64,000 nt of DNA from Stomorhina lunata (lineage: Eukaryota; Arthropoda; Insecta; Diptera; Rhiniidae): assembly GCA_933228675.1 (NCBI GenBank), contig OW121743.1:89765498-89829497 (forward strand). Reading direction: 5' to 3'. Shown here one piece after another: positions 34,731-47,214 of this stretch. The first letter of the stretch is position 1. Every line of letters begins with the position of its first letter. The position numbers and the translations under genes are program-made. The notes below the pieces were generated by a model. The model did not search any database. It had not been told where the DNA came from and saw nothing but the letters and a program-made list of their open reading frames with translations.

Positions 34731-34930
34731 CAGAGGTCAAATTACAGCATTCGATATCGATCGAAGACTCTGACTTTAAAGCGAATATTGTGAAGTATAC
34801 TTTAGGGATGTTCAAAGTTACTTCTATCAGTGGCCAAATAGCCGCATTCGAAATCGATCGAAATGTAAGGCATTTTAAAAACATTTCTTTAGCACAGTTT
34901 TACGATAATCTTAATAATATATAACATAAA
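34731..34930 (+). mobile_element. Two M1 MITE fragments in tandem
   Basis: The left piece (34731-34827) begins cagaggtcaaattacagcat and carries cgatatcgatcg and gttcaaagttacttc. The second (34828-34930) begins cagtggccaaatagccgcat and continues to taataatatataac. The second piece preserves the uninterrupted site into which the 2.6-kb transposon inserted in another M1 copy at 59821. Confidence 0.75.
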
Positions 34931-35094
34931 AGTAGGAGTAGGCAGCCCATACTACTAGAAGCCAATGCATCGGCGATGACTTTTTGCGATTTTTTTTAAA
35001 TATTACAATCATTTATTAAGTGTTAAATAATTTTAGATTTTAAATTTTTAGATTAACAAAATATTTAAAAAAAAAAAATATTTTTATGAACATT
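34931..35094. other. Unassigned sequence
   Basis: Carries the short phrase shared with 24359 (gcagcccata). Nothing else is seen. Confidence 0.4.
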
Positions 35095-36517
35095 TTTTAT
35101 GGGAATTTTTTTTATGAAAAATTATTTTAGAAAATTTTTCTACAGAAAAAAAATTTTATCGAAAATTGTTCTAAAGAAAAATTTTTGATACAAATGTTTT
35201 ATATAGAAAAATTTTCTAAAAAATTTATGATAAAAAAATTTTTCATGGAAAAATTTTCTATAGAAAAATTGTTGATAAAAAAATGTTTATATGTAAACAT
35301 TTTCGATAAAAATTTTTTCTATGGAAAAATTTTCGATAAAAAATTTTTCTATAAAATTTTTCTTTATATTATTCTATAGAAAATATATTCTCCTACAGAA
35401 TATACATTTTTATGGAAAAAGTTTTTATAAAAAAAACTTTCTATAGAAAAATTATCGATAAAAAAATTTTTCTTTGAAAAAATGTTCGATAAAAAAATTT
35501 TTCTAAAGAAAACTTTTCGATAAAAAATTTTTTCTATAGAAAAATTTTCGATCAAAAAATTTTTCTATGGAAAAATTTTCGATCAAAAAATTTTTTTATA
35601 GAAAAAGTTTCGATTTAAAAAATTTTTCTATAGAAAAATTTTCGATCAAAAAATTTGTCTTAGAAAAATTATCGAAAAAAGTTTTTCTATAGAAAAATTT
35701 TCGATAAAAAGTTTTTTTTTATAGAAAAATTTTCGATAAAAAGTTTTTCTATAGAAAAATTTTCGATAAAAAGTTTTTCTATAGAAAAATTTTCGATAAA
35801 AAAATTTTACTTTGAAAAAATTTTCGGTAAAAAAATTTTTCTATAGAAAAATTTTCGATAAAAAAATTTTTCTATAGAGAAATTTTTCATCAAAAATTTT
35901 TCTATAGAAAAATTTAAGATAAAAAAAATTTTCGATAGAAAAACTTTTCCATAAAAAAATTTTCGATCAACAAATTTTTCTATAGAAAAATTTTCGATCA
36001 AAAACTTTTCTATAAAAAAATTTTCGATCAACAAATTTTTCTATAGAAAAATTTAAGATAAAAAAAATTTTCGATAGAAAAATTTTTCTATAGAAAAATT
36101 TTTCGCTAAAAAAATTTTTCTATAGAAAAATTTTCGAGAAAAAAATTTTTCTATAGAAAAATTTTCGAGAAAAAAATTTTTCTATAGAAAAATTTTCGAG
36201 AAAAAAATTTTTCTATAGAAAAATTTTCGATAAAAAAATGTTTCTATAGAAAAATTTTTGATAAAAAAATGTTTCTATAGAAAAATTGTCGATAAAAAAA
36301 TTTTTCTATAGAAAAATTTTCACTAAAAAAATTTTTCTATAGAAAAATTTTCGAGAAAAAAATTTTTCTAAAAATATTTTCGATAAAAAAATTTTTCTAA
36401 AAATATTTTCGATAAAAAAATTTTTCTATAGAAAAATTTTCGCTAAAAAAATTTTTCTAAAAATATTTTTCGATTATTTGTCTACAAAAATGTTTCTATA
36501 AAAAAATTGTTGATCAA
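35095..36517 (+). repeat. Satellite B array 4
   Basis: About 46 monomers of 30-31 bp, irregular at the left and regular from 35500. Variants with gagaaaa or gctaaaa in place of gataaaa are clustered (36110-36200 and 36310-36450), a sign of local amplification. A DINE-like element abuts the right edge. Confidence 0.93.
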
Positions 36518-36518
36518 A

Positions 36519-37318
36519 CAAATAAGAAAGTTCTATAGTCGGTCAAGCCCGACAATACGATAGCCTTTACTACTAAAGTCAAAGTTGTACTTTTTCATCT
36601 ATAAAACAAATATTTCCTAAATTTTGTCAAAATACGAACATTTTCTTAAGGATTATAAATTTAAGCTGTTTTCGTCATTTAGACTTATATGGGGGCTAGG
36701 GTCAAATGTGAACCGATCATCTTGAAATTTAGCAAATTGATTACAGTTCTTATAAAAATTATGTGTGCAGTTAAAATTGAGAAAGAGTTAAAATTGTCAT
36801 AATTTTCAGATTTATGAGCGTTTTAGTGATTTTTGTCTCACGTTGTGCGTTTTTAAAGAAGAGTTTGTACGGGAGCTATGGTCAAATGTGGACCGATTTT
36901 AACGAAATTTGGCACAGTGATTGTAGTTTACATATGCAGTTTCTGTTTTAAATTTCATGAAAAAATTGTGATATTTGTGGCCAATATATTTATTCCAGGA
37001 AATGTGACCTATGGGAGGTACCATAAATAATAGACTGATTTTGACGAATTTCAATAGCCATGGTCCCATTATCAAAAAAATTATCTGTGTAAAATTTCAT
37101 AAAATTATCTTTAGAACTGTGACCTGTAGTTTGATTACAAGGTTTACATGGGGGTCCAGCTAGCCAGCCAGACTGACGGACATCGCTAAATCGACTCAGA
37201 AAGTGATTCTAAGCCTATTGGTATACTAAAAGGTGGGTCTAAGACAAATATTTCTATGTGTTACAAACATCAGCATAAACTTATAATACCCTTTCCACCT
37301 ATGGTGGTGAAGGGTATA
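36519..37318 (-). mobile_element. DINE-like element, near full length, inverted
   Basis: It begins caaataagaaagttctatag with the hairpin gtcggtcaagcccgac and ends ctatggtggtgaagggtata. It is inserted at the right edge of satellite B array 4. Confidence 0.87.
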
Positions 37319-38989
37319 AAAATGTTTCTTTTTCTTCTGTTATATTTTTCTTCTGTTATCCTTGACTCATTATAAACAGAAACAAGTAAAACAAGTATTG
37401 TTTTGAAGCTGGTATAAGTATACCTGTTCGTGAAAATATACGTTTTACTTGTCGTTAGATGCTCAACATGAAAGACCTACACTGCGTATTTGTAATAATG
37501 CAATTCCAAAATAATCATACGTTAGTATACATAAGCACACATTAACACTTTATTTACTCAAAGGTCTACTTTGTTTAATAACTCTGTGGAAAATAATTGT
37601 ACAGAAATTGTTCCTTCTAGTTTTTTTAAGTTTTTAATTGTATGTTAATGTTATTGTCTGTCTTTTTAACTAACTATTATTCATATGTTCATTTTTTTTG
37701 AAATATGTGATGAAAATATTTGCTGTCAAATTTTTACTTTTTTGGTAAAAGGCATTTTTGTTTCAATTATAAGCCCAAATATTAAAATTAACCATGAAAA
37801 TCGAAGACTTCAGTTTATGCATTTTTAAAGACCCTGCTTATATTTAAGGTCCTATTACTTAATTTATCTGCAAAAAAAATGTGAATTACTCAAATAATTT
37901 ATTGTTTTTATGAAGGGCTAAAGAAGCTTAACATTGTATTAAGTCATCTCTTAAACTAAAGCAACAAAAAAATTAATTACATTCGTAATATTGTCCTATT
38001 TACGCTCTATACCATCAAAGGTGGAAGGCCTATGTTTTTATAATACTTTTCATACTTTCTATCATTTCATTTTTTAAAATACTTATTCAACTTTACTAAA
38101 TTCGTTAACAATATTTTAATTATTACATTTCTATAATTTTCTGAATTAAGAGAAATTATCACTATAATAATAATCAATTTTTAATAAATAATAAATCATA
38201 TTCAATCTCTTGCTCATTTTCGTTTCCTCCATGGGAAAATTTGCATCTATAAACAATTGCATCTATAAATTATATATTTATGGTAATTTGGCTCATAAAA
38301 ATATTTATATTTATTTTAATAAAATATTTCTAAAAGTATTTTAAATAATTAATTATTTAAAATGTTTTTATTGTTGGATATTTATTATTAATTGTAATTC
38401 TATGCAATAGTTGGTTTAAACAAAGTTTATGTAATTTGGAACTAAATTATATAAACTTTGATTACGTTTATTTAAAAATTGTGTTGTTTCTTTTGCTTCA
38501 TCATCTCAAAATTTAGTTGTTTTCACTTTAAGTTTCAAAACATCTTTAGCATTAGCAAACTTATGTTAAAGACATTGTTGTCTTAAGAACCATTTTTTTA
38601 AGAGACATGTTTCAGCTGAGTGACGATTATTCTACAGACGTTTAATAATGTTGTCTTTGTTCACAGTCATCGATATATCACATCTTTGGAGAATATTCTG
38701 CAATGCTTAGGAAACAAAAGTCATAAACAACATGGCAATTGCTGAACGTGACTAACATTTTTAAAGAAATATAATTCACATTTAATGAATTGCTGGCATC
38801 AATTTAGTATTCAAGAATGGAAACAACAGAATAACATTTTTGTTAAAAAAAAAAAAAATTATTTTTTACTGTCTGAAATTAAAAGTAGTTAAAATACAAT
38901 AAACTTTTTCAAATGATTTTTGAAAAATTAGTTATGAAAATCAGGGAAATATAGCAATTTTCAGAAAAAGTTAAGCTCTATATTCATTG
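37319..38989. other. AT-rich sequence with a LINE-tail remnant
   Basis: At 37334-37368 there is a minus-strand tail, ttcttctgttatccttgact, preceded by a partial duplicate of itself (ttcttctgttatatttt). The remainder shows nothing recognisable. Confidence 0.55.
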
Positions 38990-39144
38990 TACCCTTCACC
39001 ACCATAGGTGCTGATGTATGTTACGCATAGAAATATTGATCTTAGACCAACCTTCATATATACTAATATACATGGAATAACTTTCCAGCCAGCTGTCCAG
39101 ACGGACTGGACCCCATGTACGCCTTGTAATCCAAATACAGGTCG
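38990..39144 (+). mobile_element. DINE-like element, 5' part of an interrupted copy
   Basis: It starts tacccttcaccaccatagg and runs to accttgtaatccaaa-type sequence ending caggtcg. The family's next segment appears at about 42085, after the 12-bp tandem array, in the same orientation. Confidence 0.8.
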
Positions 39145-39426
39145 TATATAAATATTCTTGTCTATGTTTATATGTATATACTTAGACATGCATGTGTCAT
39201 AGTTATTTGTTCAATTTTTTTCTGATGCACACATGGACGAACAAAGAATGTGTGCTCCTACATAAACGATGGGATAAAAGAAACAAACAAATGAATTTAC
39301 TTCAGGCCGATGCTGCTACCTAGGCATACATAGGAATATCCTAAAGATGAAACAAATGGGAATTTTTAAGGTCTGATCTCGAATCGCCTAAAGATATGCA
39401 GCAAAATACTTCTCAACGTTTTATCT
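39145..39426. other. Unassigned sequence inside the interrupted DINE copy
   Basis: This 280-bp stretch does not match the DINE family or the array. The phrase cctaaagatatgcagcaaaa near 39388 resembles M1-like interior phrases only weakly. Confidence 0.45.
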
Positions 39427-42062
39427 GATAGACTAAGGCAAAGACTAAGATATAGACTAAGACATAGATTGAGGCTTAGACTAAGACATAGACTAAGATA
39501 TAGACTAAGACAAAAACTAAGATATAGGCTAAGCCATAGACTAAGACATAGACTAAGAAATAGACTAAGACATAGACTAAGACATAGACTAAGACATAGA
39601 CTAAGACATAGACTAAGACATAGACTAAGTCATAGACTAAGACATAGACTAAGACATAGACTAATACATAGATTAAGACACAGACTAAGATATAGACTAA
39701 GACATAGACTAAGACATAGACTAAGACATAGACTAAGACATAGACTAAGACATAGACGAAGACATAGACTAAGACATAGACGAATATATAGACAAAGACA
39801 TAGACTAAGACATAGACTAAGACATAGACTAAGACATAGACTAAGTCATAGACTAAGACATAGACTAAGACATAGACTAAGACATAGACTAAGACATAGA
39901 CTAAGACATAGACTAAGACAAAGACTAAGACATAGACTAAGACATAGACTAAGACATAGACTAAGACATAGACTAAGACATAGACTAAGACATAGACTAA
40001 GACATAGACTAAGACATAGACTAAGACATAGACTAAGACATAGACTAAGACATAGACTAAGACATAGACTAAGACATAGACTAAGACATAGACTAAGACA
40101 TAGACTAAGACATAGACTAAGACATAGACTAAGACATAGACTAAGACATAGACTAAGACATAGACTAAGACATAGACTAAGACATAGACTAAGACATAGA
40201 CTAAGACATAGACTAAGACATAGACTAAGACATAGACTAAGACATAGACTAAGACATAGACTAAGACATAGACTAAGACATAGACTAAGACATAGACTAA
40301 GACATAGACTAAGACATAGACTAAGACATAGACTAAGACATAGACTAAGACATAGACTAAGACATAGACTAAGACATAGACTAAGACATAGACTAAGACA
40401 TAGACTAAGACATAGACTAAGACATAGACTAAGACATAGACTAAGACATAGACTAAGACATAGACTAAGACATAGACTAAGACATAGACTAAGACATAGA
40501 CTAAGACATAGACTAAGACATAGACTAAGACATAGACTAAGACATAGACTAAGACATAGACTAAGACATAGACTAAGACATAGACTAAGACATAGACTAA
40601 GACATAGACTAAGACATAGACTAAGACATAGACTAAGACATAGACGAAGACATAGACTAAGACATAGACGAATATATAGACAAAGACATAGACTAAGACA
40701 TAGACTAAGACATAGACTAAGACATAGACTAAGTCATAGACTAAGACATAGACTAAGACATAGACTAAGACATAGACTAAGACATAGACTAAGACATAGA
40801 CTAAGACAAAGACTAAGACATAGACTAAGACATAGACTAAGACATAGACTAAGACATAAACTAAGACATAGACTAAGACATAGACTAAGACATAGACTAA
40901 GACATAGACTAAGACATAGACTAAGACATAGACTAAGACATAGACTAAGACATAGACTAAGACATAGACTAAGACATAGACTAAGACATAGACTAAGACA
41001 TAGACTAAGACATAGACTAAGACATAGACTAAGACATAGACTAAGACATAGACTAAGACATAGACTAAGACATAGACTAAGACATAGACTAAGACATAGA
41101 CTAAGACATAGACTAAGACATAGACTAAGACATAGACTAAGACATAGACTAAGACATAGACTAAGACATAGACTAAGACATAGACTAAGACATAGACTAA
41201 GACATAGACTAAGACATAGACTAAGACATAGACTAAGACATAGACTAAGACATAGACTAAGACATAGACTAAGACATAGACTAAGACATAGACTAAGACA
41301 TAGACTAAGACATAGACTAAGACATAGACTAAGACATAGACTAAGACATAGACTAAGACATAGACTAAGACATAGACTAAGACATAGACTAAGACATAGA
41401 CTAAGACATAGACTAAGACATAGACTAAGACATAGACTAAGACATAGACTAAGACATAGACTAAGACATAGACTAAGACATAGACTAAGACATAGACTAA
41501 GACATAGACTAAGACATAGACTAAGACATAGACTAAGACATAGACTAAGACATAGACTAAGACATAGACTAAGACATAGACTAAGACATAGACTAAGACA
41601 TAGACTAAGACATAGACTAAGACATAGACTAAGACATAGACTAAGACATAGACTAAGACATAGACTAAGACATAGACTAAGACATAGACTAAGACATAGA
41701 CTAAGACATAGACTAAGACATAGACTAAGACATAGACTAAGACATAGACTAAGACATAGACTAAGACATAGACTAAGACATAGACTAAGACATAGACTAA
41801 GACATAGACTAAGACATAGACTAAGACATAGACTAAGACATAGACTAAGACATAGACTAAGACATAGACTAAGACATAGACTAAGACATAGACTAAGACA
41901 TAGACATAGACTAAGACATAGACTAAGACATAGACATAGACTAAGACATAGACTAAGACATAGACTAAGACATAGACTAAGACAAAGACTAAGACATAGA
42001 CTGAGATTTAGACATGACTAAAACTTAGACTAAGTTATTTATTGACTAAGACATAGACTAAA
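39427..42062 (+). repeat. 12-bp tandem array (agactaagacat), about 220 copies
   Basis: The unit agactaagacat repeats with almost no variation over 2.6 kb. The variants gacgaagac, gacgaatatatagacaaag, ctaagtcata and gacaaagac occur in the same order at 39753-39925 and 40641-40813, an offset of exactly 888 bp (74 units), so a large block was duplicated. Near the right end two copies have lost six bases. The frame that stays open for 850 codons encodes only Arg-Leu-Arg-His, a consequence of the 12-bp period, and is not called a gene. Confidence 0.98.
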
Positions 42063-42084
42063 AAATTTGGCACCTACAATTTGG

Positions 42085-42415
42085 TCCCATTATTTAGGGT
42101 ACATCCCATAGATTTCACTTTCAGGAATTGGTATTTTGGATACATATAATATTTTTATGAAATTTAGAACATACACTGGCTATGCACACAAAAATCATCG
42201 TACAACATTTTAGTTAAATCGGTCCACATTTGAACATTACTCCCATATAATTTCGTCTGTCAAAACTCACTAAATGGGACGAAAATCTCTAAAATACTCC
42301 TAAATCTGATGAAGATAATGATAATTTTGAGTTTATTTTTGCGTACGCAATTCTTGTAAAAACTGTGATCGAATTGAAAAATTTCGATATAATCGGCCAA
42401 CATTTGAACCTAGGC
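42085..42415 (+). mobile_element. DINE-like element, interior 3' part of the interrupted copy
   Basis: Phrases for gatttcactttcaggaattg, aaatcggtccacatttgaac and tgtcaaaactcactaaatgg follow the order of the family. The copy stops before the terminal hairpin. Confidence 0.75.
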
Positions 42416-43698
42416 AATTTTAGTATATTCATTGGCCCTTTTGCTTCTTGCAGCTTAAAATTTTGTTTGTTGTCGTATCATTATTATTTCACTCAACTTT
42501 GCTGACGGCCATCCACCCAAAGTAAGCCCATGTGGTAGATAATGCGGCTTTAAACTATCTATAAAATGGAAGAAGTGCATGATGCACTTTCTTAATCGAG
42601 CATACATTTTCATTATGAAATGCAAGGTTTGTTCGTTTGTAAGTCGATCCGTGTTAAAATTATAGTCCAAACTATAAATTTTTGACAGTTGCACGAAAAT
42701 AGCTGAGCCGCCAAAAATAAAGTTACAAAAAAAAAAAAAAAACTGTGATTTTCATTGATGCACATATATTCGAACAGTTTAAGTGGTCAGTTGAATTGAA
42801 TACAAATATAAACGTATACGTTCAAACATTACCATAACATAACTGAATTGTTTTCACAAGCAAATACACACACATAACAAATATGTAAGAGTTTCCTTTT
42901 CAAAAGGACCTACATACGCCTCAATGCTGGTTATGACAGCTTTTAAATGTTTGTATAATCAATTTATGTTTGCTCAGGTCATATTACCATCATGTATTTT
43001 TGTTTCGTTTTTGCCTAGAACTCATGAATTTTTGCCCGATTTCATACTTTCAACAGACGATTACATTCACCAACCAAAATTGTAAACCTAGTATTTATGG
43101 CGTCACAAAAATACTTACACAAAAATACTCCACTATATCTACCACCTCCTGCTATTCGGCTAAATTTACTCCATGAATATAAAATTTCTAGTTGGTTACT
43201 AATAATTTTGAACATTTTGTTTTTTTTTATACGAAGCCAAATATGAGTATTTTGGCTTTAGAACATGTAAAAATTATTTGAAAAATGTAATAGAAAATGT
43301 AAGCAAAACTTTGTTAAATTGTAATAACTTGAACAATTTTAATAACGAAAACAGATACTAATAAAATGGCAGCAACATAATACCTGAGATAACAAATGCC
43401 ATGGGCAGTTTTTCTTTTACCATCACAAGCTTTTAGTTTTTGGGGGTCTCAATTGGTTCAAGATTTGAAGTCGAAAAATGTGCTACTGTGTTAATAATAA
43501 CAAACTAATATATCCTTTTTATTATGATTTTTATGGCATTAATTATAAAATATTCAATAAATTCCCTAAGGATATTTTACTATAATAATTATGTAAATAC
43601 TTTGAATTTTTATTACATAAGTATTTAAATATTAAAATGTTTCTCTCATGACCAGCAAATATCTTAATAAGATTACAATACAAGATACATTAATTAAA
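42416..43698. other. AT-rich unassigned sequence
   Basis: An A run of about 17 bases lies at 42725. Short frames (42455-42694 minus and 42970-43176 plus) show no domain. Confidence 0.5.
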
Positions 43699-45542
43699 AC
43701 TAGCTTATCCTGCGGTCGACACAATCGACCGTCTCTAGTTCATTGTGAATACAAATTTCCCGTGCTGTGGCTTAGTTGGCTAGCACGTAATATCACATTG
43801 AGCCTGAGTTCGATCCCCGGTCTCGGCAACAACAATTTCTGTAAATATTAATTTCTATTAAATTTAAGGCCCTATGCTCCACTGGGAATCAATGATAACA
43901 GAATTAAAATTATTATTTACCACAGCATCTTCCGTCGGCAGTAAGACTACAGCAATAACACGCCGTCTACGAAAAATAAATAAAATTGGCTGTAAAACAA
44001 AAAAAATGCGTCTAGATAACAACAAATGGCGCAACTTCACTGTTCTAAAAATAGATATACCTTTCTCTTCTCTACCATCCCCTTTCCAAATAAGGTTACC
44101 CAATTGGTATATACTCCATATGCAATTGTATAGGCAGTATTTGCCTGAGTGGTACTTCTCTATAAAAAGAAAACTCATACAATCAGAGCTTTAAGTCAAA
44201 AATGACAGTGTCGATGTAGCAAGTTTTTAAAATTGCTCGGGCTAAACGGATATGTGGAGAAATTGATCTCATTGATCTCATTGGCCAAATTGGCAAAACT
44301 ATAATTAAAAATTGTGCTCTCGAAGAGTTTACTGATTCAAGATATTCCATAATAAACCGTTTTTGCATCTTCAGAAGTGAATGAGAAGTAAAAAGTGTTA
44401 GACTTAGTAGCTTTTATCAAAACATCTTGCGTTATCGATGTCAAAATGCTCTGTGAAGTGATGAACAGATAAACTTGTAAGCGTTACTAACGGACTGACA
44501 AAAATGATAGAGAAATCAAGGTCTTATTTAATTTTTTAACAAAGATCCTAATATTTAAAATTTATTATCATTTTACTGCATAATTAACCGCGAGAACCAT
44601 GAAGTACTTGGAATCTGTAAAAGCTTACAGTTTTAAACCATTCCAGTCGCAATGCAAGATTTGCCTTTTAATAATCCTTCCTGATATTATAGCATTTTCT
44701 AAACATTAATCAGTTTTGAATTTACATTTGATTCAGACCGATCATTTAATTCCTTTCCTTGATAATAATCTGTAATTATTATAAACATTCCTTCAAAAGA
44801 CTGTTGTTTTAATCGGTAACATCCTTTTTGGGTATAAGTCACAATGTTCTTATCCAACTCTTTACTACTGTGACTCTTAAAAAATTGGCATTGTAAAATA
44901 GCTCTTGATGATCTCATGCGTGCCCTTAACTGCAATATTATTTAATTTTTTAACACAATATTTATTCTTCAATCACTCGAAGATTTTATCCCAATAAACC
45001 AACCCAAAAAACAAAATTCCATAAAAATTTAACTTCAAATAATTCTAATTTGAAAGGTTTACATTTTAAGCACTTTTTTTGTCAAATCTTCCAAAATATT
45101 AATTTTGTCTTTCACTCCCTCACCACAAATAATAAAAACAATACAAATAATTTTTGTTGCTATTATTTTACAAAACAAAAACATTTATTTAATTGTAATA
45201 AAATACTCTTTATTTTTGTCTTTGTCTACCACTATCTCCCCACAAATATACTCTTTTATTCTCATCACTCACCAAAAATAATAAAAACAAAAAAAAAACA
45301 TGTTTGCATACAATTTCTTTTGTTTGATTCCTAATAGTGAATTTCATATGCATGTGAGTTTTCTTTATTGTGTTAGTAAGATTTTTAAATACCAAACCGA
45401 TTTTTTAAAACTGAACCGATTTTAATAAAATATAGATTCGTCTGATCTACCTTTCAAATGGTATAAAATTTTCCAGAAATGAGTGTATAATTAAAGCGTA
45501 AAAGGGGATAATAAATGGGTGCTTGCGTATTAATATTATAGA
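43699..45542 (+). repeat. Unclassified 1.84-kb repeat, copy 1 (inverted partner at 51440-53352)
   Basis: Colinear in reverse with 51440-53352 from actagcttatcctgcggtcg to ttgcgtattaatattataga. It contains the hairpin cggtcgacacaatcgaccg (43713-43731), a tRNA-like SINE (43759-43903), a region with short frames on both strands, and an AT-rich end. A conserved stretch near 44290-44385 stays in frame between copies despite a three-base indel (read EEFTDSRYSIINRFCIF on the plus strand). This hints at a decayed coding region that I cannot name. Confidence 0.85.
43759..43903 (+). mobile_element. tRNA-derived SINE with a LINE-type 3' tail
   Basis: The head has an A box tggcttagttgg (43768-43779) and a B box gttcgatcccc (43808-43818), 28 bases apart as in a tRNA gene. 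A short AT-rich linker follows, then the tail ggccctatgctccactggg and gataacagaa (43866-43903), the same as the 3' end of the LINE at 30935-30973. Sharing a 3' end with a LINE is the usual way a SINE recruits reverse transcriptase. It is an element within a larger repeat, not a functional tRNA gene, because the acceptor stem does not pair. Confidence 0.83.
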
Positions 45543-45914
45543 TATTTCCTCCCAGTAGTTCCAAATTAAAAGACAGTCTGTAATTCTAATACAATGGCTA
45601 GCTATTAGCGTGTTTGTCATCAACACAACCGGCATCTGGTAACTTGGTATGGTAAAATATCTATAATGATATTTAAAACTGTAGGGTTTGTTTTAATCAC
45701 TTCTATTAAGTATTTAACATTTACGTGTTAACATTTAAAAGGAAATAAAAATATTAACCATTAATAACCTACTTTAGTTAAGAGTCTTTAATACTCCTAT
45801 CTTTTAGGGCATTACAAATAATGGGTAAGGGTAAAGGCAATTTCAGTGTACGCAATTATAAAAAACAATAAAACATTTAAACCAGACAGCACAAACCGAT
45901 TCAACAAATTTAAA
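45543..45914. other. AT-rich unassigned sequence
   Basis: Nothing is recognised. Confidence 0.45.
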
Positions 45915-47165
45915 TAAAAGTACCTGGTTGACCGAGTCTTGCTCGGAGCTTTATGACAAGCATATTGAGGCAAATTTTAAAGTTTTCATATATTCCTGTT
46001 TTAAAGTACTAAAATTAATAAATTTAAAGGAAAGGGCATTACATAATGTTCAGTTAATTTAAAAATTATTTGATTTATTTTTTCCGATCAACACATAGTT
46101 TACATATTTTGCATAGTTTTTGAATAATTTTGAAAATTGGTCATACAAACAGAAACCTCCGTCGGCTCATGCGCAACAACTTTGCTAAAGATTATAGCCT
46201 GTTCAAATGCACAGTTTACGATTTAATTCATTTTGAGTAATTTTCAGTGGCGCCACCTGTCGGACTGTGGTCATACAAATTAATAAACTGTGGTCATACA
46301 AATTAATAAACCTTCGTCCGCTTATCCGCAACAACTTTGCTAAAGATCATAGCATGATTAAATGTACATACATCTTACGATTTAATTGACTTTGAGTAAT
46401 TTTCAGTAGCGCCACCTGTCGGAAATTGTTCACACCAACAACTAAAAAAATCCGCCGGCTCATGCGCTACAACTTTGCCAAAGATCATAGCATGATGAAA
46501 TGCACAGTTTACAATTAATTCATTTGTTTAAAAGTTATAACATTACTACTTTTTTCCCCTTTTCATCCCCTAATTTAAAAAAAAAGTTCCATATGCATAT
46601 TTGGCACTTCTTTGGTACCAATTGAATTCGGTATATTTTATTAAAACGCAGTTAACATAATGTTCCTATTCATATTACTTTTTGAGATGTTAAGTTATCA
46701 TTTTATCCCTTTTTTACCCATTTTTGCCCCAAAATCAAAAAAGTACCAAATACGTGTTTAATATTTTATTCACATCTATTGACTTTAATACAAAGTTCCT
46801 TTCTATGTTCTATGGTTTAAAAAATAAGAGTGGGTTAAAAAAGTACCAAAGAAACTATTTTCAGCCTTTTTTATCCCCTATCGGACATAGTTTCAAAAAA
46901 GTACCAAGCACCTGTCCGCCTATTTTCATAGCTATTCAAAACGTAATTTTAATTTTGTTTCCATTCCTATTACTTTAGGGGATATAACGTTTTCGATTTT
47001 TTCCCCTTTTTACCCGTTTTTACTCCTTAGCGGTAAAACTTCCAAAAGTCTCTTTATATTCGAACTATACAGCAAAAAAGGTACCTAGTGTCTAAATTTT
47101 GTTAAAATCGTTAGAGCCGATTTCGAGATAGCCATTTTATATATATATTTTATATATATATACAA
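45915..47165 (+). repeat. Dispersed repeat family R, longest copy
   Basis: It starts near cctggttgaccgagtcttgc, with a short palindrome (ccgagtcttgctcgg). It then has three tandem subunits at about 46140, 46285 and 46440, each with caactttgc and aaagat, and tggcgccacctgtcgg or a close variant in the first two. A unique body (from 46611, matching window positions 1-567) ends in a TA-rich microsatellite at 47140-47165. No coding capacity. The 5' tandem subunits and constant 3' end recall non-autonomous retroposons, but I cannot assign a class. Confidence 0.82.
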
Positions 47166-47214
47166 ACAATTATTGCTAGTTTAAAGATATAAGATAAGAT
47201 TTTGTATAAAAGAA

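Noticed and set aside
39469..42021. 850-codon open frame encoding Arg-Leu-Arg-His repeats
   Set aside because: It is a direct result of a 12-bp unit that has no stop in one frame. There is no non-repeat coding sequence on either side.
43759..43835. Functional tRNA gene
   Set aside because: A and B boxes are present, but the acceptor stem does not pair and a LINE-type tail follows, so it is a SINE head.
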